From the NCBI GenBank assembly GCA_027682205.1, contig JAQDAD010000001.1:558001-622000 (forward strand): a DNA stretch of 64,000 bases. The letters are read 5' to 3'. The position numbers and the translations under genes are program-made. This stretch comes from Streptococcaceae bacterium AF54-32pH5A. GTDB lineage: Bacteria > Bacillota > Bacilli > Lactobacillales > Streptococcaceae. Below are positions 8,595-15,483 of the stretch, piece by piece (positions within the stretch are counted from its first letter, which is position 1; each line of letters begins with the position of its first letter). The notes below the pieces were generated by a model that was not told where the DNA came from, made no database searches, and saw nothing but the letters and a program-made list of their open reading frames with translations.

Positions 8595-9050
8595 TTATCT
8601 CCCCTCATCTTTTCTAGGGTTATAGTGCATTGCTATCCAAAGTTTTTTGTCAAAATCAGATAACTCTTTTTTCTTCTGATAAATGCAATCGTTCAAATCA
8701 GGAAATTTGAGACTGTATTTTTTCTCAAAAAAGTTCTGAAACTCCTCTTTACTTTCTGCAATATCAACCAAGGCTTCTAACTCTGCCATTTGTTTGGCAA
8801 TAGCCTTTCTGTCAATTTTCTTTTGACTATCTCCAAGTACGTCATAAACACAACATTTTGTCAGTTTAGTATAAAAAGAGCGATGTTTAGTAACAAAATC
8901 AAAAGAATAGGTCTTATCCCAGAGTTTGGTGTATTTATTGTAAAAACCATCTGAAAGGCTGACTTGATAACCAATCAGCTTACTATCAACCCTGCGAGCG
9001 ATAGACCTTTCCAATTCAAAATGCAGGTCATGTAATGTATTAGTAGCCAT
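8595..9050 (-). CDS. hypothetical passenger protein of the IS1595-type element
   Basis: A 151-residue soluble protein starting MATNTLHDLHFELERSI, rich in Lys, Asp and aromatic residues (FYNKYTKLWDKTYSFDFV, LWIAMHYNPRK). There is no signal peptide or membrane segment, and I do not recognise a family. Its start overlaps the transposase stop by 11 bp, so it is translationally coupled to the transposase. This makes it a passenger or accessory protein of the element rather than an island cargo gene with its own promoter. Confidence 0.6.
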   Translation of the reverse strand: MATNTLHDLHFELERSIARRVDSKLIGYQVSLSDGFYNKYTKLWDKTYSFDFVTKHRSFYTKLTKCCVYDVLGDSQKKIDRKAIAKQMAELEALVDIAESKEEFQNFFEKKYSLKFPDLNDCIYQKKKELSDFDKKLWIAMHYNPRKDEGR

Positions 9051-9957
9051 AAATCAGCTCCCTGTATTTAGTTCGGACACAGGCATTTGAAATCAGGAGA
9101 TTAAAACGCTCACTATCCGAATAGTCACGAGTATTATAACGAAAAACAAATTCATCTACATAGTCTTGAAGATATTTCTTAGACCACGAGTGGTAAATTC
9201 CTAGTACTCCACGTTTCAATCCAGCCCAAAAGCCTTCAATCGTGTTGGTATAAACATCACCTTGCACGTACTCGCTAGTTCCATGATTAACAAAGTCATG
9301 ATTATACATCTTAGCCACTTTATTATAACCTAGCCATTCATCTGTGTAAAGTTGAGCTGTTTCCTTTACGTATTTGACAATCTGTTCAGTCAATGTTTTC
9401 GTCTTTGTATCTGGCACATGATGAGCATTGACTTTACCTTGACGTTGCACCATGCCTACTACAGCAGATTTATCTTTCAATGAACGCCCTTGAGCATTTT
9501 TGACTTTTTTGGAGTTATGACGATTCTTATTTTTACCACCTATGTAGGTTTCATCAACCTCCACAACATCATCAAGACTATTGTTGTTTTCAGAACTAAA
9601 ACACTTACGGATACGTTCCAGCATGAACCAAGCTGTTTTTTGCGTAACACCAATATCTTTTGATAATTGCACAGATGAGATTCCTTTTTTGTGAGAAGTC
9701 ACAAGCCAAATTGCCATAAACCATTTACGGAGTTCAATTTTAGTATTGTCAAAAAGAGTACCAGTCTTGACATTGAAGTATTTTCCAGTATTTTTACAAC
9801 GGTATTTGTTATCTTTGCATTTGTAGACCTTTGAGGTAGCATCAAAAGGGCTGATAATCATATCGCCCCAAATCATATTTTCTAAATGGTCAATACATGA
9901 CTGTTCGTCTGGAAAAGCAGATTGTAAATCAAATAATGACTTAAACTCAAACTTCAT
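9040..9957 (-). CDS. IS1595-family transposase
   Basis: A 305-residue transposase of the ISXO2/IS1595 type. The N-terminal region SPFDATSKVYKCKDNKYRCKNTGKYFNVKTGTLF (37-69) is the remnant-type zinc ribbon, followed by a helix-turn-helix segment (WFMAIWLVTSHKKGISSVQLSKDIGVTQKTAW) and the catalytic core: D135 in VEVDETYIGGK, D206 in YTDEWLGY and N238 in TNTIEGFWAGLKRG, the D-D-N triad of this family. It appears intact. A full-consensus promoter and AAGGAG precede it. I could not define terminal inverted repeats or a target duplication by eye. Confidence 0.88.
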   Translation of the reverse strand: MKFEFKSLFDLQSAFPDEQSCIDHLENMIWGDMIISPFDATSKVYKCKDNKYRCKNTGKYFNVKTGTLFDNTKIELRKWFMAIWLVTSHKKGISSVQLSKDIGVTQKTAWFMLERIRKCFSSENNNSLDDVVEVDETYIGGKNKNRHNSKKVKNAQGRSLKDKSAVVGMVQRQGKVNAHHVPDTKTKTLTEQIVKYVKETAQLYTDEWLGYNKVAKMYNHDFVNHGTSEYVQGDVYTNTIEGFWAGLKRGVLGIYHSWSKKYLQDYVDEFVFRYNTRDYSDSERFNLLISNACVRTKYRELIYGY

Positions 9958-9984
9958 AACTGTTACTCCTTACTTCTTGATTAT

Positions 9985-10013
9985 ATTATATCTAAAACAA
10001 GAATATCTGTCAA
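9985..10013 (-). promoter_or_regulatory. consensus promoter of the transposase operon
   Basis: TTGACA (10008-10013), 17 bp, TATAAT (9985-9990), exactly consensus, with AAGGAG ahead of the transposase ATG. It is divergent from the promoter at 10053-10061. Confidence 0.85.
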
Positions 10014-10052
10014 TCAAAATGTAAACTTCTACTAGAATAAATTCCAAAATTT

Positions 10053-10061
10053 TGATATAAT
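10053..10061 (+). promoter_or_regulatory. extended -10 promoter of the methyltransferase leader
   Basis: TGATATAAT (TGnTATAAT) with a weak TAGAAT at -35 (10033-10038, 17 bp). Transcription should start near 10068. AAAGGAAG at about 10078-10085 follows, at a good distance from the ATG at 10095, so the leader ORF is likely to be translated. Confidence 0.75.
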
Positions 10062-10094
10062 AGAAGTATCAAAACATAAAGGAAGTTGAGTATT

Positions 10095-10163
10095 ATGAAC
10101 ACAATCACAGCTCACAGCTCACAGCTCACAGCTCACAGCTCACAGCTCACACTGATTATGTAA
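10095..10163 (+). CDS. short leader peptide through 7-bp repeats (present frame, closed state)
   Basis: A 22-codon ORF with a good promoter and ribosome site. It begins MNTITAHSSQLT, reads through the CACAGCT repeats and stops at TAA (10161-10163). If the repeat number changed by +1 or -2 units, the same ATG would read on through GAT TAT GTA ATC to a TAA at 10253-10255, giving 55 residues (with +1) and overlapping the methyltransferase ATG. The third frame meets TGA at 10153-10155. The peptide itself shows no known domain, so I infer a regulatory role from its position. Confidence 0.6.
   Translation: MNTITAHSSQLTAHSSQLTLIM
10106..10151 (+). repeat. tandem heptanucleotide repeat, 6.6 copies of CACAGCT
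   Basis: Six complete identical units (10106-10147) and a partial one. Seven is not a multiple of three, so gain or loss of a unit shifts the reading frame of the leader ORF. Perfect identity of the units indicates recent slippage. Confidence 0.95.
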
Positions 10164-10194
10164 TCGGGCGTGTTTTTTGTCAAGCATTAAAACA

Positions 10195-10226
10195 GGCTTT
10201 TTCACATTTTTGTGAGGAAGCCTTTT
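10195..10226 (+). terminator. terminator-like hairpin (possible attenuator) before the methyltransferase
   Basis: GGCTTTTTCAC pairs with GTGAGGAAGCC (11 bp, two G-U pairs, six-base loop) and is followed by TTTT. It lies after the leader stop in the present frame but inside the leader ORF in the open frame, and before the methyltransferase start. The U-run is short, so termination may be partial. Confidence 0.65.
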
Positions 10227-10254
10227 ATGCTCCCTACGAAAGTGGGGTGGCATA

Positions 10255-11277
10255 ATGGCTGGCTCACTCCACAACGCTAAAAAAGCCAAAAACGATGAGT
10301 TTTATACTCGTTATAAAGATATTGCTGAGGAAATGGGGCATTATAGAGAACACTTTAGAGATAAGGTTATCTACTGTAATTGTGATGACCCAACACAATC
10401 AAATTTTTGGCGTTATTTTCATAACAATTTTGCTAGTTTGGGTATTAAAAAACTGATAGCAACACATTTTCAAGAAGATAGCGAACCTTCGTATGCTCTG
10501 ATTTATGAAGGTGGCGATGACTTCAATATGGAAGCAGGAAATATTGTAACTATTTATGGAGATGATGAATACACAGCGGGAGATTTCCGAAGCGAGGACA
10601 GCATAAAATACCTGAAAGAAGCAGATGTTGTTATAACTAACCCTCCGTTTAGTTTGTTTAAGGAGTATATTAGCCAACTAATCAATTACAACAAATCGTT
10701 TATTGTTGTTGGAAATAAGAACGCTGTTACCTATAAAGAAGTATTCCCTTTAATCAAGAATAACCAAATCTGGATTGGAGCTCGAAACATGAACTCTGAC
10801 TTTTGGTTGTATGTTCCAGATGGGGCTGATTATGAAAAACTGGATGAAGATGGCAGAGAAGTAAAACATATTATGGCATGTTGGTATACTAACCTAGATT
10901 TGAAAAAACGGCACGATGGTTTATGGCATGTTGGAGATAAGTTTGACCTTACAAAGGCTCATAAATATTACGAGGGTTTTGAAGATAAATACCCTAAATA
11001 TGAGAATTATAATGCTATTGAAGTTACATTTGTCAAAGATATTCCCATTGATTATGATGGAATTATGGGTGTCCCCATTACTTTTATGGACAAATTTAAT
11101 CCAAAGGAATTTGAAATTTTATGGACTACTGACAGAGGAGGAGATGGAATGTTAGAGGATTATAAACTCCCTCATTCTCGATATGATGCTCCAGTAATTA
11201 GCGGAGAGGGGAAATATAAACGTATTTTGATAAGAAATTTAAATCCTATCAACCGTGCGGAAGACAGAGGTTATTAA
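10255..11277 (+). CDS. EcoRI-family adenine-specific DNA methyltransferase
   Basis: A 340-residue N6-adenine methyltransferase. The start SLHNAKKAKNDEFYTRYKDI and VIYCNCDDPTQSNFWRYF are typical of the EcoRI_methylase family, and the catalytic motif IV is NPPF at 129-132 in VVITNPPFSLFKEY. The rest is full length (GVPITFMDKFNPKEFEIL and a C-terminal YKRILIRN). The ATG overlaps a TAA of the open-frame leader (TAATG) and has only a poor ribosome site of its own (GGGGTGG), suggesting coupling. The DUF262-HNH gene follows 15 bp later. Target sequence is unknown. Confidence 0.88.
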   Translation: MAGSLHNAKKAKNDEFYTRYKDIAEEMGHYREHFRDKVIYCNCDDPTQSNFWRYFHNNFASLGIKKLIATHFQEDSEPSYALIYEGGDDFNMEAGNIVTIYGDDEYTAGDFRSEDSIKYLKEADVVITNPPFSLFKEYISQLINYNKSFIVVGNKNAVTYKEVFPLIKNNQIWIGARNMNSDFWLYVPDGADYEKLDEDGREVKHIMACWYTNLDLKKRHDGLWHVGDKFDLTKAHKYYEGFEDKYPKYENYNAIEVTFVKDIPIDYDGIMGVPITFMDKFNPKEFEILWTTDRGGDGMLEDYKLPHSRYDAPVISGEGKYKRILIRNLNPINRAEDRGY

Positions 11278-11292
11278 CAAGGAGGTAATATT

Positions 11293-12531
11293 ATGAAAGT
11301 AACTAGATTAAGAGATTTACTAAATAAACCATTTACTATTCGAGATTTAGCTAGTGGTTATACAAATAATGATGATGGCGCAACAACAGACGCTGTAAAA
11401 GGATATAATGGTAACTTGAATATTCGTCCGTCTTATCAGAGAAATAGCGTATATAACGAAGATAAGAGACAAGCTGTAATTCAAACCGTTTTAGATGAGT
11501 GTCCTTTAGGTATTATGTACTGGGTTGATTTAGGAAACGGACAATATGAAGTTCTCGATGGTCAACAACGTATTTTAGCTATTTGTAATTATGTTATGGG
11601 GAATTACTCTGTAAAATCAAGTAAATTTCCATCCAGTGCTCCACAACAAGATTTCCCAAATCTTCAGATGAACCTAACTGACTTAGCAGAACAAATTCTT
11701 GATTATGAGTTAGACATATATGTTTGTGAAGGAACTGCGTCCGAAAAAATGAAATGGTTTCATGTTATCAATACAGCAGGCGAACCATTAAATGAGCAAG
11801 AATTAAGAAACTCTGCTTATACAGGAACTTGGCTTTCTGATGCTAAACAAAGATTTTCAACAAAGACTGGACGTGGCGTTGTACTTGCTGACGAGAATCC
11901 GAATAACGATAAAGCAGAACCACTATTAAATGGTAATTGGAATAGACAAGAGTATCTACAAACTGCTATTAAATGGGCTTCACAAAATGATAATGACGAT
12001 AGTACAAATACAATCGAAGATTATATGTTGAAGCATCAAGGAGATGCAGATGCTTCTGAATTATGGCAAAATTTTTCTGCCATAATTGAATGGGTTCGTG
12101 GAAAGTTTATAAGCTATCAAAACAGTTTGAAAGGGATGGATTGGGGAACAATCTACAAAGAGTATCAATTAGGACAGTTAGACAACAATATCATCAAAAA
12201 TAGTGCTTCTGTCATTAACGAAAAAATTGCAGAGTTGGTAAATGATGATGAAGTCACAACTAAAATGAAAGGGATTTATCAGTACATCATTTACGGAGAT
12301 TCCAAATATCTCCAACTTAGAGCTTTTGATGATAAAACCATCAAGCAAAAATATGAAGAACAGAGCCATCACTGCGTTTATTGTGTGGATGAAGGAAACA
12401 ACAGGGAGTATGCTCTTAAAGAACTAGCAGGCGACCATATTACACCGTGGTCTTTAGGTGGAAAAACTGTCCCTGAAAATTGCCAACTATTATGTAAAAA
12501 GCACAACTCTTCAAAAGGGAACAACTATTAA
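11293..12531 (+). CDS. DUF262 domain protein with C-terminal HNH nuclease
   Basis: A 412-residue protein. The N-terminal DUF262 (ParB/Srx-like) domain shows IRPSYQRNSVYNEDKRQAVI (44-63) and VLDGQQRILAI (87-97), where DGQQR is the motif shared with GmrS and related restriction proteins. The C-terminus carries an HNH nuclease: C361xxC364, GDHITPW (H382), N396, and C401KKHN405. A strong AAGGAGG precedes the ATG and a terminator follows the stop. Its place beside a DNA methyltransferase suggests it is the cleavage partner of a restriction-modification-like pair; this is inference. DUF262-HNH proteins can also act alone as type IV enzymes. Confidence 0.82.
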   Translation: MKVTRLRDLLNKPFTIRDLASGYTNNDDGATTDAVKGYNGNLNIRPSYQRNSVYNEDKRQAVIQTVLDECPLGIMYWVDLGNGQYEVLDGQQRILAICNYVMGNYSVKSSKFPSSAPQQDFPNLQMNLTDLAEQILDYELDIYVCEGTASEKMKWFHVINTAGEPLNEQELRNSAYTGTWLSDAKQRFSTKTGRGVVLADENPNNDKAEPLLNGNWNRQEYLQTAIKWASQNDNDDSTNTIEDYMLKHQGDADASELWQNFSAIIEWVRGKFISYQNSLKGMDWGTIYKEYQLGQLDNNIIKNSASVINEKIAELVNDDEVTTKMKGIYQYIIYGDSKYLQLRAFDDKTIKQKYEEQSHHCVYCVDEGNNREYALKELAGDHITPWSLGGKTVPENCQLLCKKHNSSKGNNY

Positions 12532-12532
12532 A

Positions 12533-12627
12533 ATCGAAAAGGCGACTTCCAAAACGGAAATCGTCTTTTTTGATATTCTCATAAATACAATATGTTGTTG
12601 GTGGTGTAAACTGGTATATAGTTCCCA
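12533..12627. repeat. right copy of island inverted repeat
   Basis: Reverse complement of 8246-8338 with roughly three-quarters identity by eye. It contains the terminator hairpin and the first codons of an FRG gene. The orientation is opposite to the left copy, so recombination between the two would invert 8.3-12.5 kb. Confidence 0.8.
12538..12571 (+). terminator. terminator of the methyltransferase-nuclease operon
   Basis: GGCGACTTCC and GGAAATCGTC pair (one C-A mismatch, one G-U) around AAAAC and are followed by TTTTTT, 7 bp after the HNH gene stop. It is the counterpart of the hairpin at 8305-8336. Confidence 0.8.
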
Positions 12628-12638
12628 AATTATTATAA
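12600..12638 (+). pseudogene. remnant of the 5' end of a second FRG gene
   Basis: Reads GGVNWYIVPKLL then TAA, against SSVNWYIVSNNL at the start of the intact FRG protein on the other strand. Similarity ends near 12640; the rest to nagB (about 170 bp) is AT-rich with no coding signal. Confidence 0.6.
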
Positions 12639-12815
12639 GTTACTGAATATTCTCTCATAAATAAAAATCCTTTTAAAAATATCTTTTTTGTTAACTATCA
12701 CATATTTTAAGTTATTAATTACGATTCTAGTTTTATATTATCTTTCATTTTAGGCAATTAAACATTAAAGAATCACCCAACCCAAAGAATTGAATGATCT
12801 TTAATCATAAATATT

Positions 12816-13523
12816 TTATTTTTCAAGTAGGCTTAATGCTTCAGCATCCGCAATAATAGTCACATCAGGGTGGTTTTGTAGGCTACTTGCTGGTAGACTT
12901 TCAGTTACTTGGCCTGACACTGTTCCAGCAATGGCTTCTGCTTTTGACTCACCGTAAGCAAAGAGAAGGATAGACTTGGCATCCAAGATGTTTTTAATTC
13001 CCATTGAAATGGCTTGGGTTGGGACGTCTTCAATCTTGTCAAAGAAGCGAGCATTAGCTTCGATGGTAGACTGGTCAAGCTCTACAAGGTGTGTTTGGCT
13101 ATCAAATGGAGTGCCTGGCTCGTTAAAGCCGATATGCCCATTGCGTCCGATTCCCAAGATTTGCAAATCAACTGGATGGTCAGCCAAAATTTGGTTGTAG
13201 CGTTCAACTTCAGCTTCAGCATTGTCCTTGACCCCACGAGGCAAGAAGCTTTCTTTAAATGGTTTTTGGTTGAATAGGTGTTCTTGCATAAAGTGACGGT
13301 AAGACTGTGGATTGTCTCCGTCAAGTCCCACATACTCATCAAGGTTGACACTGGTTAGATTTGAAAAATCAAGCTCACTCTTAACGATTTCCTTGTAAAA
13401 CTCAAGCGGACTGCTTCCTGTTGCAAGTCCCAACGTTTGAGCGCCATTGGCCAACTTTTCCTTCAAAATTTCAAAAGCTACTTTTCCACCTTCGACTTGA
13501 TTTTCAACTTTAATAACTTTCAT
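12816..13523 (-). CDS. nagB: glucosamine-6-phosphate deaminase
   Basis: A 235-residue enzyme converting glucosamine 6-phosphate to fructose 6-phosphate and ammonia, feeding amino sugars into glycolysis. [13 protein letters not shown] near 37-49, [10 protein letters not shown] around 59-68 and [14 protein letters not shown] around 124-137 are the active-site segments of the monomeric Gram-positive type. GGAGG is well placed before the ATG. The promoter carries a NagR-like box between -35 and -10 and a cre-like site upstream, so induction by amino sugars and catabolite repression are likely. It marks the right, core side of the island. Confidence 0.96.
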   Translation of the reverse strand: MKVIKVENQVEGGKVAFEILKEKLANGAQTLGLATGSSPLEFYKEIVKSELDFSNLTSVNLDEYVGLDGDNPQSYRHFMQEHLFNQKPFKESFLPRGVKDNAEAEVERYNQILADHPVDLQILGIGRNGHIGFNEPGTPFDSQTHLVELDQSTIEANARFFDKIEDVPTQAISMGIKNILDAKSILLFAYGESKAEAIAGTVSGQVTESLPASSLQNHPDVTIIADAEALSLLEK

Positions 13524-13549
13524 TTTATATCCTCCATATTTCTATATTC

Positions 13550-13578
13550 ATTATATGGTATAGACCAATTTTTGTCAA
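13550..13578 (-). promoter_or_regulatory. nagB promoter
   Basis: TTGACA (13573-13578), 17 bp, TATAAT (13550-13555), exact consensus. Confidence 0.85.
13556..13567. promoter_or_regulatory. NagR (dre-type) operator in the nagB promoter
   Basis: TGGTATAGACCA, a near-perfect dyad of the TGGTCTAGACCA type bound by GntR/HutC-family regulators such as NagR in streptococci. It sits wholly between -35 and -10, so binding must block polymerase. No nagR gene is in the window. Confidence 0.7.
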
Positions 13579-13579
13579 G

Positions 13580-13593
13580 TGAAAACGATTTAA
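13580..13593. promoter_or_regulatory. cre-like CcpA site upstream of nagB
   Basis: TGAAAACGATTTAA matches the cre consensus TGWAANCGNTNWCA at 13 of 14 positions and borders the -35 element. Confidence 0.6.
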
Positions 13594-13625
13594 TTTCCAA
13601 AAAAAGAGCGTCCAAACTTGAAACA

Positions 13626-13634
13626 TGTTATAAT
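13626..13634 (+). promoter_or_regulatory. queA promoter, extended -10
   Basis: TGTTATAAT (TGnTATAAT) about 38 bp before the queA ATG. The -35 is poor. Confidence 0.6.
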
Positions 13635-13671
13635 GGATAAGATTAGAAGTTAGAAAGAATGATGAAAAAAA

Positions 13672-14700
13672 ATGAATACAGCTGATTTTGATTTCCACTT
13701 GCCTGAGGAATTGATTGCCCAAACACCCCTTGAAAAACGTGATGCTTCCAAACTCCTCATCGTCAATCGTGAGACGGGAGAATTTCAGGATAAACACTTC
13801 CACTCTATTATTGATATGTTAGAACCAGGTGATGCCCTTGTCATGAACGACACCCGTGTTCTCCCAGCCCGCCTCTATGGTCAAAAGGAAGAAACAGGTG
13901 GCCATGTGGAGCTTCTCCTTCTCAAAAATACTGCTGGCGATGAGTGGGAAGTCCTAGCGAAACCTGCCAAACGCCTCAAGGTTGGCACTCGCATCAGCTT
14001 CGGAGATGGCCGTCTCAGCGCTGTCGTTACGGAAGAATTGACCCACGGGGGCCGTATTGTCCGCTTTGAATACCAAGGAATTTTCCTAGAAGTTTTGGAA
14101 AGTCTAGGTGAAATGCCATTACCACCTTATATCCATGAAAAACTGGATGACCGTGAACGTTATCAAACGGTCTACGCCAAAGAAAGTGGCTCTGCTGCTG
14201 CACCGACTGCTGGATTGCACTTCACCAAAGAACTGCTCGCAGAAATCCAAGCCAAGGGTGTTCATTTGGTTTATTTGACCCTCCACGTTGGTTTAGGAAC
14301 CTTTAGACCTGTTTCTGTTGACAATCTGGACGAACACGAAATGCACTCAGAATTCTACCAACTTTCTGAGGAAGCAGCTGCCATCCTTCGCTCTGTCAAG
14401 GAAAATGGAGGTCGTGTTATTGCTGTTGGAACTACTTCTATCCGCACACTGGAAACCATCGGTTCCAAGTTTGATGGGCAAATCCAAGCAGATTCTGGCT
14501 GGACCAATATCTTTATCAAACCAGGCTATGACTGGAAGGTTGTGGATGCTTTTTCAACCAACTTCCACCTTCCAAAATCAACTCTGGTCATGCTAGTTTC
14601 AGCCTTTGCAGGCCGTGACTTAGTCCTAGATGCTTACCACCATGCCATCCAAGAACACTACCGTTTCTTTAGCTTTGGGGATGCCATGTTTATCTATTAA
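13672..14700 (+). CDS. queA: tRNA preQ1(34) S-adenosylmethionine ribosyltransferase-isomerase
   Basis: A 342-residue QueA, which transfers and isomerises the ribose of S-adenosylmethionine onto preQ1 in tRNA anticodons to give epoxyqueuosine. [24 protein letters not shown] at the start, [30 protein letters not shown] and [11 protein letters not shown] are full family signatures, and the length is normal. It runs convergent to the B3/B4 gene, the two sharing a bidirectional terminator. No other queuosine gene is in the window. Confidence 0.96.
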   Translation: MNTADFDFHLPEELIAQTPLEKRDASKLLIVNRETGEFQDKHFHSIIDMLEPGDALVMNDTRVLPARLYGQKEETGGHVELLLLKNTAGDEWEVLAKPAKRLKVGTRISFGDGRLSAVVTEELTHGGRIVRFEYQGIFLEVLESLGEMPLPPYIHEKLDDRERYQTVYAKESGSAAAPTAGLHFTKELLAEIQAKGVHLVYLTLHVGLGTFRPVSVDNLDEHEMHSEFYQLSEEAAAILRSVKENGGRVIAVGTTSIRTLETIGSKFDGQIQADSGWTNIFIKPGYDWKVVDAFSTNFHLPKSTLVMLVSAFAGRDLVLDAYHHAIQEHYRFFSFGDAMFIY

Positions 14701-14758
14701 AAATAGCTCGGCCGTTTCTCAAGGGAATTTCCTCCCCAGAGAAACGACTGAGCTATTG
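14701..14758. terminator. bidirectional terminator between queA and the B3/B4 gene
   Basis: AATAGCTC-G-CCGTTTCTC pairs with GAGAAACG-CT-GAGCTATT over about 18 positions with few mismatches. A T-run follows on the minus side. Confidence 0.75.
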
Positions 14759-14762
14759 ACGT

Positions 14763-15470
14763 TTAAATGACTAATTCCGTATTTTCAGCAGTAAGGTGAG
14801 TCAGTTCCCCTTGAACTCCAAAATAGTCTTTCACCAAATCCTGTAATTCTTCTATGGCAGCCCGAGCACGTCTTGCCTGTTCAGCATTGATCGCTTCAAT
14901 GACTAAGACAGCATCCTTTGTCTCTTCTGTCAGCATGGTTCTCTGTGCCTCTCTCCAGTTGAGACAGCGACAAACCGCTCCTTCATCATCATAATAGATG
15001 ATTTCTTCAGGTAAAGCAGGCGCATCGTTTTCAGCTCCTAGTGGAAAGAAAGATTCTCCTCCCTTGGCCTGACCAAGATGAAGATTGCCTACAATCTTGT
15101 TCACATCCTCGCCACCACAGGGAACCGCATAAGATAGAGAGACACTATTATAGATGTCTACTAAGGGATTGATGGGATTAAACTCTCTTCCCTGACTGAC
15201 CCTTTTAAGCAGAGCTTCTATAGAGGAGCGTGCTCCTTTTTTCGTTTTGAACTTGCTGAAAGCCTGACGCCATTCTTGAATGACATCATTCTGAGTAAAA
15301 TTCTCATCCGAAATGAAATCCTCAGCTCGTTTAGCTCCCTTATCTAGCAAGGTTTTGAAATAGGGATCCTTGCTTTCATCAACTGTATTATCTAAGCCCT
15401 TTACTACTAAAACGCTAATCTGTGCTTCTGGAAACAAGCTCCAAAATTCATTTTCAACGATAACTTTCAT
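14763..15470 (-). CDS. stand-alone B3/B4 tRNA-binding domain protein
   Basis: A 235-residue protein consisting of the B3/B4 domain found in the beta subunit of phenylalanyl-tRNA synthetase, where it edits mischarged tyrosine. Visible are WRQAFSKFKTKKGARSSIEALLKR (about 87-110), NPLVDIYNSVSLSYAVPCGGED (about 121-142) and YDDEGAVCRCLNWREAQRTMLT. Free-standing versions are presumed to act on tRNA or aminoacyl-tRNA, but a substrate is not established. It follows a MarR regulator by 13 bp, so its expression is apparently under that regulator. Confidence 0.82.
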   Translation of the reverse strand: MKVIVENEFWSLFPEAQISVLVVKGLDNTVDESKDPYFKTLLDKGAKRAEDFISDENFTQNDVIQEWRQAFSKFKTKKGARSSIEALLKRVSQGREFNPINPLVDIYNSVSLSYAVPCGGEDVNKIVGNLHLGQAKGGESFFPLGAENDAPALPEEIIYYDDEGAVCRCLNWREAQRTMLTEETKDAVLVIEAINAEQARRARAAIEELQDLVKDYFGVQGELTHLTAENTELVI

Positions 15471-15483
15471 CTTTCACCTCTCA

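Larger units (their letters stand above)
8360..10013 (-). mobile_element. IS1595-type element with passenger genes (boundaries approximate)
   Basis: The transposase, the 151-residue passenger and the broken third gene form one operon from a single promoter, ending before the terminator at 8305-8336. The limits given are those of the operon. The true ends of the element are not resolved, because I found no convincing inverted termini. Confidence 0.5.

Noticed and set aside
10106..10151. Short repeats that could be taken for a CRISPR remnant
   Set aside because: The 7-bp units are directly adjacent with no spacers, and no cas gene is present. It is a simple tandem repeat.
12458..12646. Plus-strand open frame across the nuclease gene end
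   Set aside because: It overlaps the HNH coding end and terminator and has no start signals. The only meaningful part is the FRG remnant in another frame.
7081..12715. Direct repeat TTAAAAATAT at both ends of the island as an attachment site
   Set aside because: Ten A/T bases in very AT-rich DNA is not significant, and the positions are not at clean gene borders.
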